DNA of 64,000 nucleotides from NCBI RefSeq assembly GCF_902806685.2, contig NC_048539.1, positions 6,522,501-6,586,500 of the forward strand, written 5' to 3'. Source of the stretch: Maniola hyperantus (lineage: Eukaryota > Arthropoda > Insecta > Lepidoptera > Nymphalidae). The stretch's first letter is position 1. Every line of letters starts with the position of its first letter. The translations under genes were made by a program, and so were the position numbers. This document shows positions 32,001 to 41,905 of the stretch, in pieces. Under the pieces are notes generated by a model, which saw only the letters and a program-made list of their open reading frames with translations, made no database searches and was not told the origin of the DNA.

Positions 32001-35000
32001 TGGAGTCGCCGGCGACGTATCCACGACGCAACTCCTTCACCGAAACGTTCTGATACAAAACAAAGATCCTTTGTAGTTTACTTTTACTGTCGTCGCTTAA
32101 GATGTAAATTGGTCAGTTTCAGTTACCTTATGCTTTGATGCAAAAATGTCCATAGGTATCGTAATTTACCATCTTTTTGGTGATACCTTGTATAGGTACA
32201 GGAGGCTACAGGAGGCTTAAAAAATCTGACTAGGTATCTTAGTGACTTCTCGTATCTAGAATAAATGGGGTATACGTCGTTATGGACATTTTGATTCAAA
32301 ACGAAACTGACCAATAACTAATAAGATATTGCATTTACGAGGTTTAAATACATAGATACATATTATAGAGACTTCTAAAAATTAGTTAAAATAAAACGAC
32401 ACAGATTTATTTAAGTAGAGACAATTTGTCTTGTTTAAGCTCTGTCTCCAGTTTTTTACGATTGCAAATTAGCCCTTGACTGTGAATTCATCAGATGGAA
32501 GACTTGGAAGTTATGAGCAGTCTAACATAGATGCGGGCTAACGTAGGAAGGGTATGGCAAAGTCACTATTTCCATATCGTCAAAAGTCGGTTGAATTGAT
32601 GGGCCGTGAATAGCTAGCAAACATACACACTTTCGCATTTTTATGTATGGATATAGATTTATAATGTTCCTTGAATGGAGATCTAAACTGCCAATTTATC
32701 CCGACAGTTGGCGCATGAGCAAACCGGCCCAACCGACCATACAGGTAGTATATCTGTGGAACCGGCTATAATGAGTTGTCAAACGCCATAATTTTAATTG
32801 TAAGTACGAGCTTCCAGGTATAATTGATAGGTACATCTTTTTATAATTCACGAAACAATCGTATATTGTATCGATATCAATAAAACAAAACAAACAATGG
32901 TGATTTTGACATTGAACTTGGCCGGACTTCTTGTGGCGCCCTCTGAGATCAGTTTTGCCTGTGGATCCCCAAGACTGTAGCAATGATTGACGCAGTGTTT
33001 TCGTAATCTAGCAGCTGGGTTGTTACCTTGACGTTGAAGCCGACGTTGTCACCGGGCATGGCCTCCTGCAGCGCCTCGTGGTGCATCTCCACGGACTTCA
33101 CCTCCGTGGTGATGGCGGCCGGCGCGAACACCACCACCATACCTGTGCACAGGGCACCGTTTTATTAATATCTCTCGCTCTCTGCGTCGTATTCCTCATT
33201 GCTGAGGGTCGTGACCCCTGCCAGGTCACGCAGTTAACTTGCTGCCAGTGCAGATATTAAGTATCTTTATTCAGCACTGAAGCGACTTTTGTTGCCATCT
33301 AGTAGCGATACTTTATAGTTATCTCGGGACAGGCAGCAGAACCGTCTAAGGCGCTCCGAGCGCGATACTCGGGGAGACGCAGGTTCTAATCCTGCCAGTT
33401 CCGCAATTTTTGATATGAACCTACCTATTTAACCACGTCCTAACTACGAAGCTGTGATAGCCTAGTGGTTATGACGTCCGCTCTCTAATCGGAGATCGGG
33501 CGGGGGTTCGATCCTCGGCACGCACTTCTAACTTTTCGGAGTTATGTGGGTTTTAATTAATTAAATATCACTAGCTTTAACGGTGAAGGAAAACATCGTG
33601 AGGAAACCGGCATGCCTGAGTGAGAGTTTTCCATAATGTTCTCAAAGATGTGTGAAGTCTACCAATCCGCACATGGCCAGGGTGGTAGAGTATGGCCAAA
33701 ACCCTTCTCACTGTGAGAGGAGACCCGTGCTCTGTAGTGAGCTGGCGATGGGTTGATCACGATGATGATGATTTAAAAATTATTGTAGGTAAATAGTACC
33801 TACTATCATAAAAAATATTAATAATCCTACTTCCTACTATAATATTATAAATGTGAAAGTGTGGATGTTTGGATGTTTGTTACTCAATCACGCAAAAACG
33901 GCTGAACGGATTTGGATGAAATTTGGAATGGACATAGATTATACCCTGGAGAGTGACATAGGCTATTTTTTGTCCCGGAAAATCAAAGAGTTCCCACGGG
34001 ATTTTTAAAAACCCACGAGGACGAAGTCGCGGGCATCAGCTAGTAAGCTTATAATTTGCTATAATCCGCCAAAACAGACAAATCTGTATGGTGCAACGCG
34101 CGAGTGTAGTTTGTGTCTTGGTGAATAGCTTAAGTTTATTCTTCCATGTCTATCCATTTAGTTCAAGTTTGTTAGCGCGAATGTTAGTAGAAAAGCTTTA
34201 CCGGGCTTGAGGATGCCGGTCTCGACTCGGCCGACGGGCACGGTGCCGATGCCGCCGATTTTGTACACGTCCTGCAGCGGCAGCCGCAGCGGCTTCTCGG
34301 TGGGCCGGGAAGGAGGCTGGATGGCGTCCAGAGCCTGCGTTGCAACAACCGATACTGTGTTCGTAATGTTTTTTTAAATATTAATAGTAACAAACAGCAG
34401 GCGCGTCACCTGATTTTAAGTGATTAACGCTGCCCATGAACACTGGCAGCACCAAAGGAACCGCCAATGGTTGCCAGATTTTCAGGAATTTGTTGACCCT
34501 TGAGTAACCCCATGTTGAAATCCAGTGAGAATACCGCCGAAGGAATTAAATGCCACGACTTGAGAGAGATCAAGGCAGGACCCTGATTTATGGAGGGTAA
34601 CACCGCAAACTTCCCAAATCAACGCTGCTACTAACAATTTTTTGTTAGAAGATCCAATAACTACATAATAAAAGATTAATATTCATCTAATATGCAGGTA
34701 TAATATTTGCAATGGCGTACCTACACGGGGTATTTAACCAGACAAGGCAAATGCCGATTACTTACAATAAAAAATATGCTTCTATTGTTTAATATTGTAT
34801 AATACCTAGATATAGATACAGAAATTGCTAGGTTTAAAAATGAAGCTGTACAAGCTTACTTGCATCGCGTCGGTACAAAATAAACTACTGAAATTGATAT
34901 TATGAGCATAAATTCATCTGCCTTTCTCCAGAGCAGTATGTAAGAAAAAATAAATAACAAAAGAGAGCGTTTTTTTGTGGTTTCCCTATTGTGTGGTCAA

Positions 35001-38000
35001 TTAGAATCTGGTTCAAGATTTTAAGTAAGTACCTAGGTAGGTAATTCATGTAAGAGAAAAGAGTGCAGTTTAAGATGTTGAAACAATCTCTTTTTTTAAT
35101 CTTTATTTTTAGCCGGGGCTTCAATGAATCGTAAGCTATCTCTGTACTAAAACAATCTCATAAAAGTGTGATATTTATGCGATATTATTTATATTACCTT
35201 ACGTCATACTTGGGTATCTACTATACCTATGTAGATGCAGGTAATTTTTATATGCTATCTTGATTTCCAGTCAAGTGGATGATACTTCATAGATCTAATA
35301 TCATAACATTTATGAATTATGATTTACAAATGTAGGTTCGATTAAACTCACAATAAAAAAAATCAGCCAAGTGCGAGTCAGACTTGCGTACCGAGGGTTC
35401 CGTACTACAGTCGTATTTTTCCGATCTTTTGCAACGATAAATCAAAAACTATTATGCATAAAAATAAAAGTTTGGCGTTGTCTTTAACAACAAGCAAAAA
35501 TCCACGGTCATATCGCTGGGACTTATGGGAAAGGTAGATATTTCATCATTTTCCTTTCCCCAGATTTCTTTAAAATAATGGGTTGTTTCTCTTACAAAAA
35601 GGTTAGTAAAATAGAAAACATCGCTAGAGTTGTTTCATTGCCTGGGCGACTGGGAGCGATTCAGGTTTTCATATGGGGTAGCCGGTAGGGTGTATTAGGA
35701 TTGTTGAGTTACCTCGATGAGGCACTTGCCCTCCACCTTGCCGTCCTTGCGGTCGATGGTCCACCCCTTGAACCACGGCATCTTGTCAGATGGCTCCAGC
35801 ATGTTGTCGCCGTGCCAGCCCGAGATGGGCACGAACGCTACCGTCGCCGGGTTGTAACCTACACGAAACCTCATTTTTATGTCTCCCAAAACAAGTTTCA
35901 TATGTATTATTAAATATTTAAAATAGACACGTTTATATTTTTCCATTTCCCATATTGTCATATTGCTTTTGGACCAACTTTAAATGGAACCAAATTTTTA
36001 CCTTTTAATTATTCGTGGGTACCTAATGCAATGTCACGTTACGGGCGCTGCGATAAATGCCAAGCGCAAGGGTGCGTTTCGCTTTCGATTGACGCGAAGC
36101 TGGGTGGAGTGGAGTGGACCGTGAATTGGCCAACCACAGTTTCCACTGATGCGGAATGGGAATTTCGAACACTGTAATTGGCCAATTTACTGACCGTTCC
36201 GCTCCACTCCACCCAGCCTCGTATTAGTGGAAACGCACCCTAACGAGTGATTTCAGAGTTACTCCCTATCTTTCTCCCTATAGATCTAGAATCACAGTGG
36301 CGTCATTAACGCCGAGACAGAACGGCACATGCGATGCCCGATTCGAAAGTCTGCTTTTAACTGGAAGACTTACCCTAGAGCCTCAGACTACTTACCAATT
36401 TTCTTAATGTAAGAAGAGACCTCCTTCTTGATTTCCTCATAGCGCGCTTCGTGGTAAGGCGGTTCGGTGGAGTCCATCTTGTTAACGCCCACGATCAGCT
36501 GCTTGACGCCCAGCGTGAATGCCAGCAGAGCGTGCTCGCGCGTTTGACCGTTCTTGCTGATGCCGGCTTCGAACTCGCCGGTACCAGCAGCCACGATCAG
36601 TACAGCGCAATCCGCCTAATACAGACAAAACAATGAGTCTCGCATTATTTTTGATTAAGTAGGTACATTGTGAAAAGCTTGTGATAGTACCTACTACCTA
36701 GTCATTTTTGAGTATTTTCTGTCCGTCCCCACGATACCATTGTACCACGGTACTTGGATTTGGGGACAAACGGAAATGCAAATTCCTTTCCATCAAACTC
36801 AACAACATTCTTCAATCTCAAAATTATGAAAAAATAGTTTATTTTAGGCTACATGTCAGGTCGATTGAGTAAGTATCAAAGTAGGCGTGGCTTTCTTTAC
36901 ATTTACTTTACACCAGCTAATGCTAAATGGTTGCTGCTAGCTAAGTTGTGGTTTTTGGATATAGTCGTATATATATAACGAAGTTAAAAGCAAAACTATC
37001 ACAGCTAAGTACGCTTTACAGGTAGGTAAGTATTGTAAAAATATAAATATTATTGTAAAATATAATAAATAGATGGAGCGCTACCTGAGAAGTTCCGGTA
37101 ATCATGTTCTTGATGAAATCCCTATGCCCGGGAGCATCAATGATAGTGACGTAGTACTTAGCAGTCTCGAATTTCCACAGGGCGATGTCTATGGTGATAC
37201 CTCGCTCGCGCTCCGCTTTTAGCTTATCCAACACCTGTTTTAATTAAAAATTGTATCGAATCAAACAAAAATATACAGAAGAACGGTTAATTTTTTCAAA
37301 ATTAATTGGGGGTTTCTGACAGATTGCTAGTAATTATAACAAAAAAACAAATCGGTTCAGAAATCGGTGTAGGTACATAATAAAATTATAAAAATAACAT
37401 AAGTAGCTACTTATAGATTTATTATGCGTATAATTTCTTCGTACATAAGATTATCTAAGTAGATGTATCATAATACCCTTCTGAAAGTATGTACGATAGT
37501 GTAAACATATCAAAGTATATAAATAGAGTTGACATACAAAAGAGTTACTAAAAACCCCGGTCATTTTCACCTGTTTCAGGCCTGTTAAATCGGTATGAAA
37601 ATTAAAATTGTTTAGTGCTGTTTTCACAAATTCCATCTCAGATTCTTTACAATCGATTTTTAAGTTTTAACCATCATCTGAAGGCCGATTTCAATCCGTT
37701 GCAGATATGTATTTGTTTGTTTGTAATCGATAACCACTGAAACTACTGAACCGATTTGAATAATTCTTTTACCATTAGAAAGCTACTCGTACTTTATCCA
37801 GAAGTAATATCTAGCTTATAAATTATTTACACACAGGTATATACATACGAGCGAAACCTGGCGGATCAGCTAGGGAATGATAAGATAATGCTACCATTCC
37901 ATTGACCTGCCCATCAAAGTTAAAAGAAGTCACTTTACCAGGCATAAACTTACCCAGGCATACTTGAACGAGCCCTTGCCCATTTCCTGTGCCTCCTTCT

Positions 38001-38127
38001 CGAACTTCTCAATGGTACGCTTGTCGATACCACCGCATTTGTAGATGAGGTGGCCCGTAGTGGTGGACTTGCCCGAGTCCACGTGCCCGATGACTACGAT
38101 GTTGATGTGCGTCTTTTCCTTACCCAT
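29060..38127 (-). CDS. eEF1A: Translation elongation factor eEF1A, ten coding exons, divergent paralogue
   Basis: eEF1A is the GTPase that brings aminoacyl-tRNA to the ribosome in the cytosol. Exons 5' to 3': 37954-38127, 37085-37234, 36396-36615, 35713-35858, 34202-34334, 33027-33142, 31960-32049, 30159-30279, 29553-29719, 29060-29131. All have GT-AG borders and matching phases, giving 462 residues, the family's normal length. GTP-binding motifs are intact: GHVDSGKST (residues 14-22), DAPGH (91-95), NKMD (153-156). All three domains are present (GTPase to about 240, then two beta-barrels), with [20 protein letters not shown] near the end. Several places differ from the usual lepidopteran protein as I know it: [24 protein letters not shown], and a tail ending AAEKAQKKK. 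These resemble the second insect paralogue (Drosophila eEF1alpha2, 462 residues). Its introns hold SINEs, Helitrons and a MITE. There is no frameshift or stop, so it is probably functional. Confidence 0.95.
29818..30139 (+). mobile_element. tRNA-derived SINE in eEF1A intron 8
   Basis: A tRNA-like head has an A box (TAGCCTAGTGGTTAGGACG) and a B box (GGGTTTGATCCCGAGCACG). A body follows with 'aaatatcgtgaggaaacctg' and 'ccggcgatggattgatcat', and a GAT-rich tail. It lies antisense to the host gene. It matches the copy at 33449-33772. Confidence 0.85.
30372..30545 (-). mobile_element. RTE-type LINE, 3' end fragment (antisense)
   Basis: It begins 'catcatcataatcagcctga', then 'gacgtccactgatatatta' and 'cactgggtcctcagccttcg'. 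This is the reverse complement of the usual lepidopteran RTE LINE 3' coding end and tail. It lies in eEF1A intron 7. Confidence 0.6.
31145..31481 (-). mobile_element. Helitron, Lep1-like (family A), with internal duplication
   Basis: Reverse orientation: it begins CTAGATGATGCCCGTGACTA and ends near GTATGGA. The middle module ('gtgggaactcttgtatttt', 'gcctatgtccgtccccggg', 'accaaatttcagtaaa') is present twice, which makes it about 120 bases longer than other copies. Confidence 0.7.
31755..31940 (+). mobile_element. tRNA-derived SINE, 5'-truncated
   Basis: It carries 'cttccacggtgatggaaaac', 'atcgcgaggaagcatgcata', 'ccgcacttggcc', 'gggccggcgagcgacgggtt' and a GAT-rich tail. It lies in eEF1A intron 7. 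Confidence 0.6.
33325..33403 (+). tRNA. Degenerate tRNA-like sequence, probably a pseudogene
   Basis: The 79 bases fold as a class I tRNA. The acceptor stem CGGGACA pairs with AGTTCCG (six of seven pairs). There is a D-loop phrase ACCGTCTAAGGCGC. The anticodon arm CCGAG-CGCGATA-CTCGG is perfect, and so is the T arm GCAGG-TTCTAAT-CCTGC. The base before the apparent anticodon (CGA) is G rather than the near-universal U, and the T loop lacks the usual TTCGA. It sits in an eEF1A intron, just upstream of a SINE, so a SINE-head origin is also possible. Confidence 0.35.
33449..33772 (+). mobile_element. tRNA-derived SINE in eEF1A intron 5
   Basis: Complete copy: A box TAGCCTAGTGGTTATGACG, B box GGGTTCGATCCTCGGCACG, the shared body ('acatcgtgaggaaaccggc', 'cacatggccagggtggtag', 'gcgatgggttgatcac') and a GATGATGATG tail. 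Confidence 0.85.
33832..34043 (+). mobile_element. Helitron, Lep1-like (family A), intact ends
   Basis: It starts TCCTACTATAATATTATAAA, contains 'cggatttggatgaaatttgg', 'gacataggctattttttg' and 'gagttcccacgggattttt', and ends GGGCATCAGCTAG followed by T. It is in eEF1A intron 5 next to the SINE. Confidence 0.8.
35353..35540 (+). repeat. 'GGTTCCGTA' repeat fragment in eEF1A intron 4
   Basis: It contains 'aatcagccaagtgcgagtca', 'accgagggttccgtactaca' and 'aaactattatgcataaaa', in the order of the copy at 12640. Confidence 0.55.
36069..36241. mobile_element. MITE with GGGTGCGTTTC ends
   Basis: The left end, AGGGTGCGTTTCGC, and GCTGGGTGGAGTGGAGTGGA pair with CTCCACTCCACCCAGC and GGAAACGCACCCT on the right. 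The central segments TTGGCCAA and TTGGCCAA also pair. It lies in the eEF1A intron between exons 3 and 4. One copy in the window. Confidence 0.75.
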
Positions 38128-38249
38128 CTTGACGGAGATAGCGTGTTAACGACTAATTAGGTGTATCTATCAAAACCAAAATCATATTGTAGATTAGTAC
38201 TTTTCTATTGTACACCCCAACAGCGTTAGAACTAGGTAGACAATATGAA

Positions 38250-38370
38250 ACGATTCACCGGAGTCGCTGGATTCAAATGGCGAAAGACCGTACCTTGTGT
38301 AAGTTCCAACAAGAAATCTATGCCGTCTAAGACGTCTACCTTTGACGAGATGATGGTTGATGACAATGAT
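38250..38370 (+). mobile_element. RTE-type LINE, short 3' fragment
   Basis: The phrase 'gctggattcaaatggcgaaa', 'gaccgtaccttgtgtaagt' and a GATGATGGTTGATGACAATG tail parallel the better copy at 23690-23921. Confidence 0.5.
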
Positions 38371-39262
38371 ATACCGGAGTTATAGAAAGTTCACCCGAAT
38401 ACTGAAAAGATTGAACGTTTCCTTGACGATTTGACGTTTCCTGTGCCTATGGACAAAAAACTTCTAAGATGCATTTCAGTATTCAGGGGTCCAAGTTACT
38501 TTAAAAGAAGAAACTAAACAAGATGCGTGCAACGTGCCCTAAGGCACGTTATTAGTTTGACCAATCTTTAGTAGACCACTGCCGTAGCAGCAGAATTTGG
38601 CAAAATTTTATTGTGCTTCCTTAACTTTTACTACTTACTAGATAGGTAATTAATGGTTTAGAAAGGTAGGTATTCATGGCAAGTACATCTTAGCTTATTC
38701 TAGAACAGAGTAAAAAAATTAAAACGGAAAAGTTTTTCATTGACCCAATGCGGCAAATAAATCAGCAGGTTACCCATATGTTTCTAATGTCAATATTAGT
38801 TACACAACTTAACCGCTTGCATGCTGACCTTTTGCAAGACGTCTTGTGCGCAGGTTGTGCAAGTAACAAGTTTGGGAGGGCAAGAAGTTGTTTACAGAAA
38901 TAGGTACTTTTTCGTCTATTTCTGATATTTTTAGTGATTCCGTACCGTGCACCGAAGTTCCGAACCTTTCCAAAGCATAGATTTAATTTAAATCTTTCAG
39001 TCTTGTCTAACCATAAAAGCTTTAGGCGCGATTTAAACTAATGTTGAGTTGTAACTCGTAAGGATAATCGGGTGTAACGTCTTTTTAAAGTTTAAACGCA
39101 AATTAGGTTTTTATGGTAAGACAGTTTGTTTTTGAGTATATTTAGTAAGATACTTTATTACAAGAAGATATTTGTCTACAAGAAAACTTGTTCATTTGAA
39201 GAAGTGGCATACCAAAAAACAATTAAGTACTAAAACTAATTTTCACTAAACTATTCATACTA

Positions 39263-39475
39263 TCCATACCAATATAATAAACGCGAAAGTGTGTCTGTCT
39301 GTCTGCTAGCTTTTCACAGCCCAATAGTTTAACCGATTTTGGTGAAATTTAGTATAGAGTTAGCTTAAATCCCGGGAAAGGACATAGGTTACTTTTTATC
39401 CCGGAAAATTAAAGAGTTCCCACGGGATTTTTAAAAACCTAAATTCAAGCGGAGGAAGTCGCGGGCATCATCTAG
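39263..39475 (+). mobile_element. Helitron, Lep1-like (family A), intact ends
   Basis: It starts TCCATACCAATATAATAAAC, has a short CTGT run, 'accgattttggtgaaattta' and 'gagttcccacgggattttta', and ends GGGCATCATCTAG followed by T. Confidence 0.8.
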
Positions 39476-39975
39476 TTTTGAATAAAAAGTAAATGACCTG
39501 AAATAGTTAAGAGGGTTTGAGGGGTAGGTACCACATTTAAACTATTGTTTTCCAAAATGACAAGGGAATACCAATATGGTAATAGGAATATGGTGCGGTG
39601 CAGGACAGCCTTGGTACAGTAGGTACTTGCTACCTATTACCAGTATTACCTACTAAAAAAAATAAGACCAAGTATATACAACTAGGAATAAATAAATAAT
39701 TTCAATTAAGTAATAGCCACCCGGAACAGGATGTTAAAAATTAATGAGACCTTGTCTATTCTCATCGAACACTCGCTCTGTCGCTAAACCTTGACGCAGA
39801 CGACTATGAGATTGATCAATTCATTACAGCTAAGGACGAACCGCCAAAACAACTTTCTATGCAGCAGTGCATTTTACATTTTAACATTCCAACAAAACAA
39901 CTTTTGTTTTCATATTGAAGGTTACAAACTATGAACTTAGATACGTACCTAGGCTAAACTTAATAAAGACAAACG

Positions 39976-40223
39976 TCCATACTAATTTTATAAATGCGAA
40001 TGTTTGTCTGTCTGTCTGCTAGCTTTTCACAGCCTAGGCCACTTTTTATCCCGGAAAATCAAAGAGTTCTCACGATACTTTTATACGTGGACGAAGTCAT
40101 GGGCACCATAAATATTTGGTACAGAGCCAGCTTGCATCCCGGAAACAGGCAGACTACTTTTTATCCCGGAAAGTCAGCGTTCCAACGGGATTTATTAAAA
40201 TATCACGCGGACGGAGTCGCGTG
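39976..40223 (+). mobile_element. Helitron, Lep1-like (family A), rearranged
   Basis: It starts TCCATACTAATTTTATAAAT. The 'tttttatcccggaaa' module occurs twice. The 3' end reads 'cggagtcgcgtgccagtcag' instead of CTAG. Confidence 0.6.
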
Positions 40224-41855
40224 CCAGTCAGTTCATATTATTGTGATATTATTAGATAGGTCTGTTCGGTATACAATATTACTTTGTAAACAACTTTTGT
40301 AAAATAATACAATAAAATAGAGAAAAATACTAGGTATCTATTATGAACTAACAGCTACACAGGCGTAAATAAAGGGACACAGGTATCTACATTTGTAATG
40401 GCCGCTTAGAGTAAATCAATCGGCTGCCCAATTTACTTAATATCAGACAGACAAGGAAGCAACCCCAACGTAACTTAAATAAGTAATAATAATGGTTCAA
40501 ATAACAAAGTAACATACGATAATTAGGTACGTAGGAAATAGGTATTTGAATCTTGCACAAGTTGCCCAACTAATACGCAGTACCTATTACTATCTTGTAA
40601 AAAGTAGATACCTATGTAATCTAACAATGAAATGCACTGCCCAAGTCTGGAATGCACTAAGTGGGAGGCTTCGATTGGACTGGCAGCAAATCTCCGGGAC
40701 GAGTTGCTTCGGGCCTGCGCAGGACGCTGGGACATCGATACAGCCAGCCTTTCATCCAAATATAGAACACTTCGCAGAACAACCTCTCATCACATACGTA
40801 TACATCTCGCTACAATCGATTTTGTAACACTTACATGCTACCTATTATGTTACCATCTTTGGAGTTGAAAGAAAATTCAGCACAAAAGCTGTATTAACCC
40901 AACTAAAAACGCGAACTTTAATATTGAATCAAACGATTACAACTTTCGTATCGCAAGCTTTTTAAACCTTTTTGAATGTATAGACAAAAACTGCGCCTAG
41001 TAGTATCTCGGTACCAAGTGATCACATCGATTATTATCACGAGATGCGAGTGCATACTATCTAAATTTAGCCGGCTTAATCTATATGCGTTCAAATAGAT
41101 GTATTTGCAAATGACATGCTCCGACTTGCAAAATTAGAAATTGTATGTCGCATCGCAAACGTGGCATGCTAGAGACATCGCTTGTTAGCACATGGTCTCA
41201 CCGGCGAACTGCCGCCACCATTTTGTATTTGTACACATAATATAATATAGGTGTTCAAAATGCATATAATTAGATATAGTACATACAAACATTTTAAATG
41301 AAATCTGCCCAGTAGTGACAAACTAAAATGGATAGGGGAACATCGTTACCCAGTCATATCTAACTACGCTCATCACCAGTTCAAGTTCAAAATAATATTA
41401 GAGAAAATTAGACAAGCTTATTGCAGAAGAATCCAAGTGAAAATATTAAGAGATATGTATACAACAATGGGAAAAGAAACGAGAAACAATTAATGAATGA
41501 AACGTAATGAAGTACCGCACCTACTCGGTGCATAAGTATCATAGCTGTTAAGTACTACAAATCTAATTTTCATTTCAAAAACATTAAGGTAATTCTCAAT
41601 TATTTAATAAACATTCCTAACCCAAGTAGTAAATTAAATCGTTGCACTCAATTTGAATTTATTAAACAAAAAACTAAATTGCGTAATTTTCAAAATCTTG
41701 ATGTTTTGAAAAGAAAATATGCAAATACTAGAGAGAACACTCGTAGAAAAATGTTGTAAGTAAAAGGTTTATTGTAACAATTATGCTTACCAGTATATAT
41801 TAACACCAAAAACAGTAAATAATGAGAGAATTTTAAGAGACTTACCTTCGAAGCC

Positions 41856-41905
41856 GCAGTGACGAATTTTCCGAGCAATTTTCAAGCATGCGCTATGAAA
41901 CTTCG
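41856..41905 (-). other. Candidate non-coding first exon of eEF1A
   Basis: On the minus strand CTGCGGCTTCGAAG is followed by GTAAGTCTCTT, a strong splice donor at 41855/41854. Upstream of the eEF1A ATG, the minus strand has a TACTAAT branch-site-like motif and AG acceptors about 20-35 bases before the start codon. A 3.7-kb first intron would join them, which is common for eEF1A genes. The upstream limit of the exon is a guess. Inferred from signals only. Confidence 0.35.

Noticed and set aside
33449..33772. Functional tRNA gene from the A and B boxes
   Set aside because: The boxes belong to a SINE head with a shared body and a GAT-rich tail; a second full copy at 29818-30139 has the same layout.
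29060..38127. eEF1A copy as a pseudogene
   Set aside because: All ten exons keep phase, GT-AG borders and GTP-binding motifs, and there is no stop or frameshift.
38394..38489. Small MITE with CCCGAATACTGAAA and TTTCAGTATTCAGGG ends
   Set aside because: The 14-base ends pair, but there is no second copy or target duplication in the window, so the call is too weak to list.
40546..40868. Overlapping 78- and 93-codon plus-strand frames
   Set aside because: One reading (DELLRACAGRWDIDTASL) looks slightly protein-like, but I recognise no family and see no splice signals; left unannotated.
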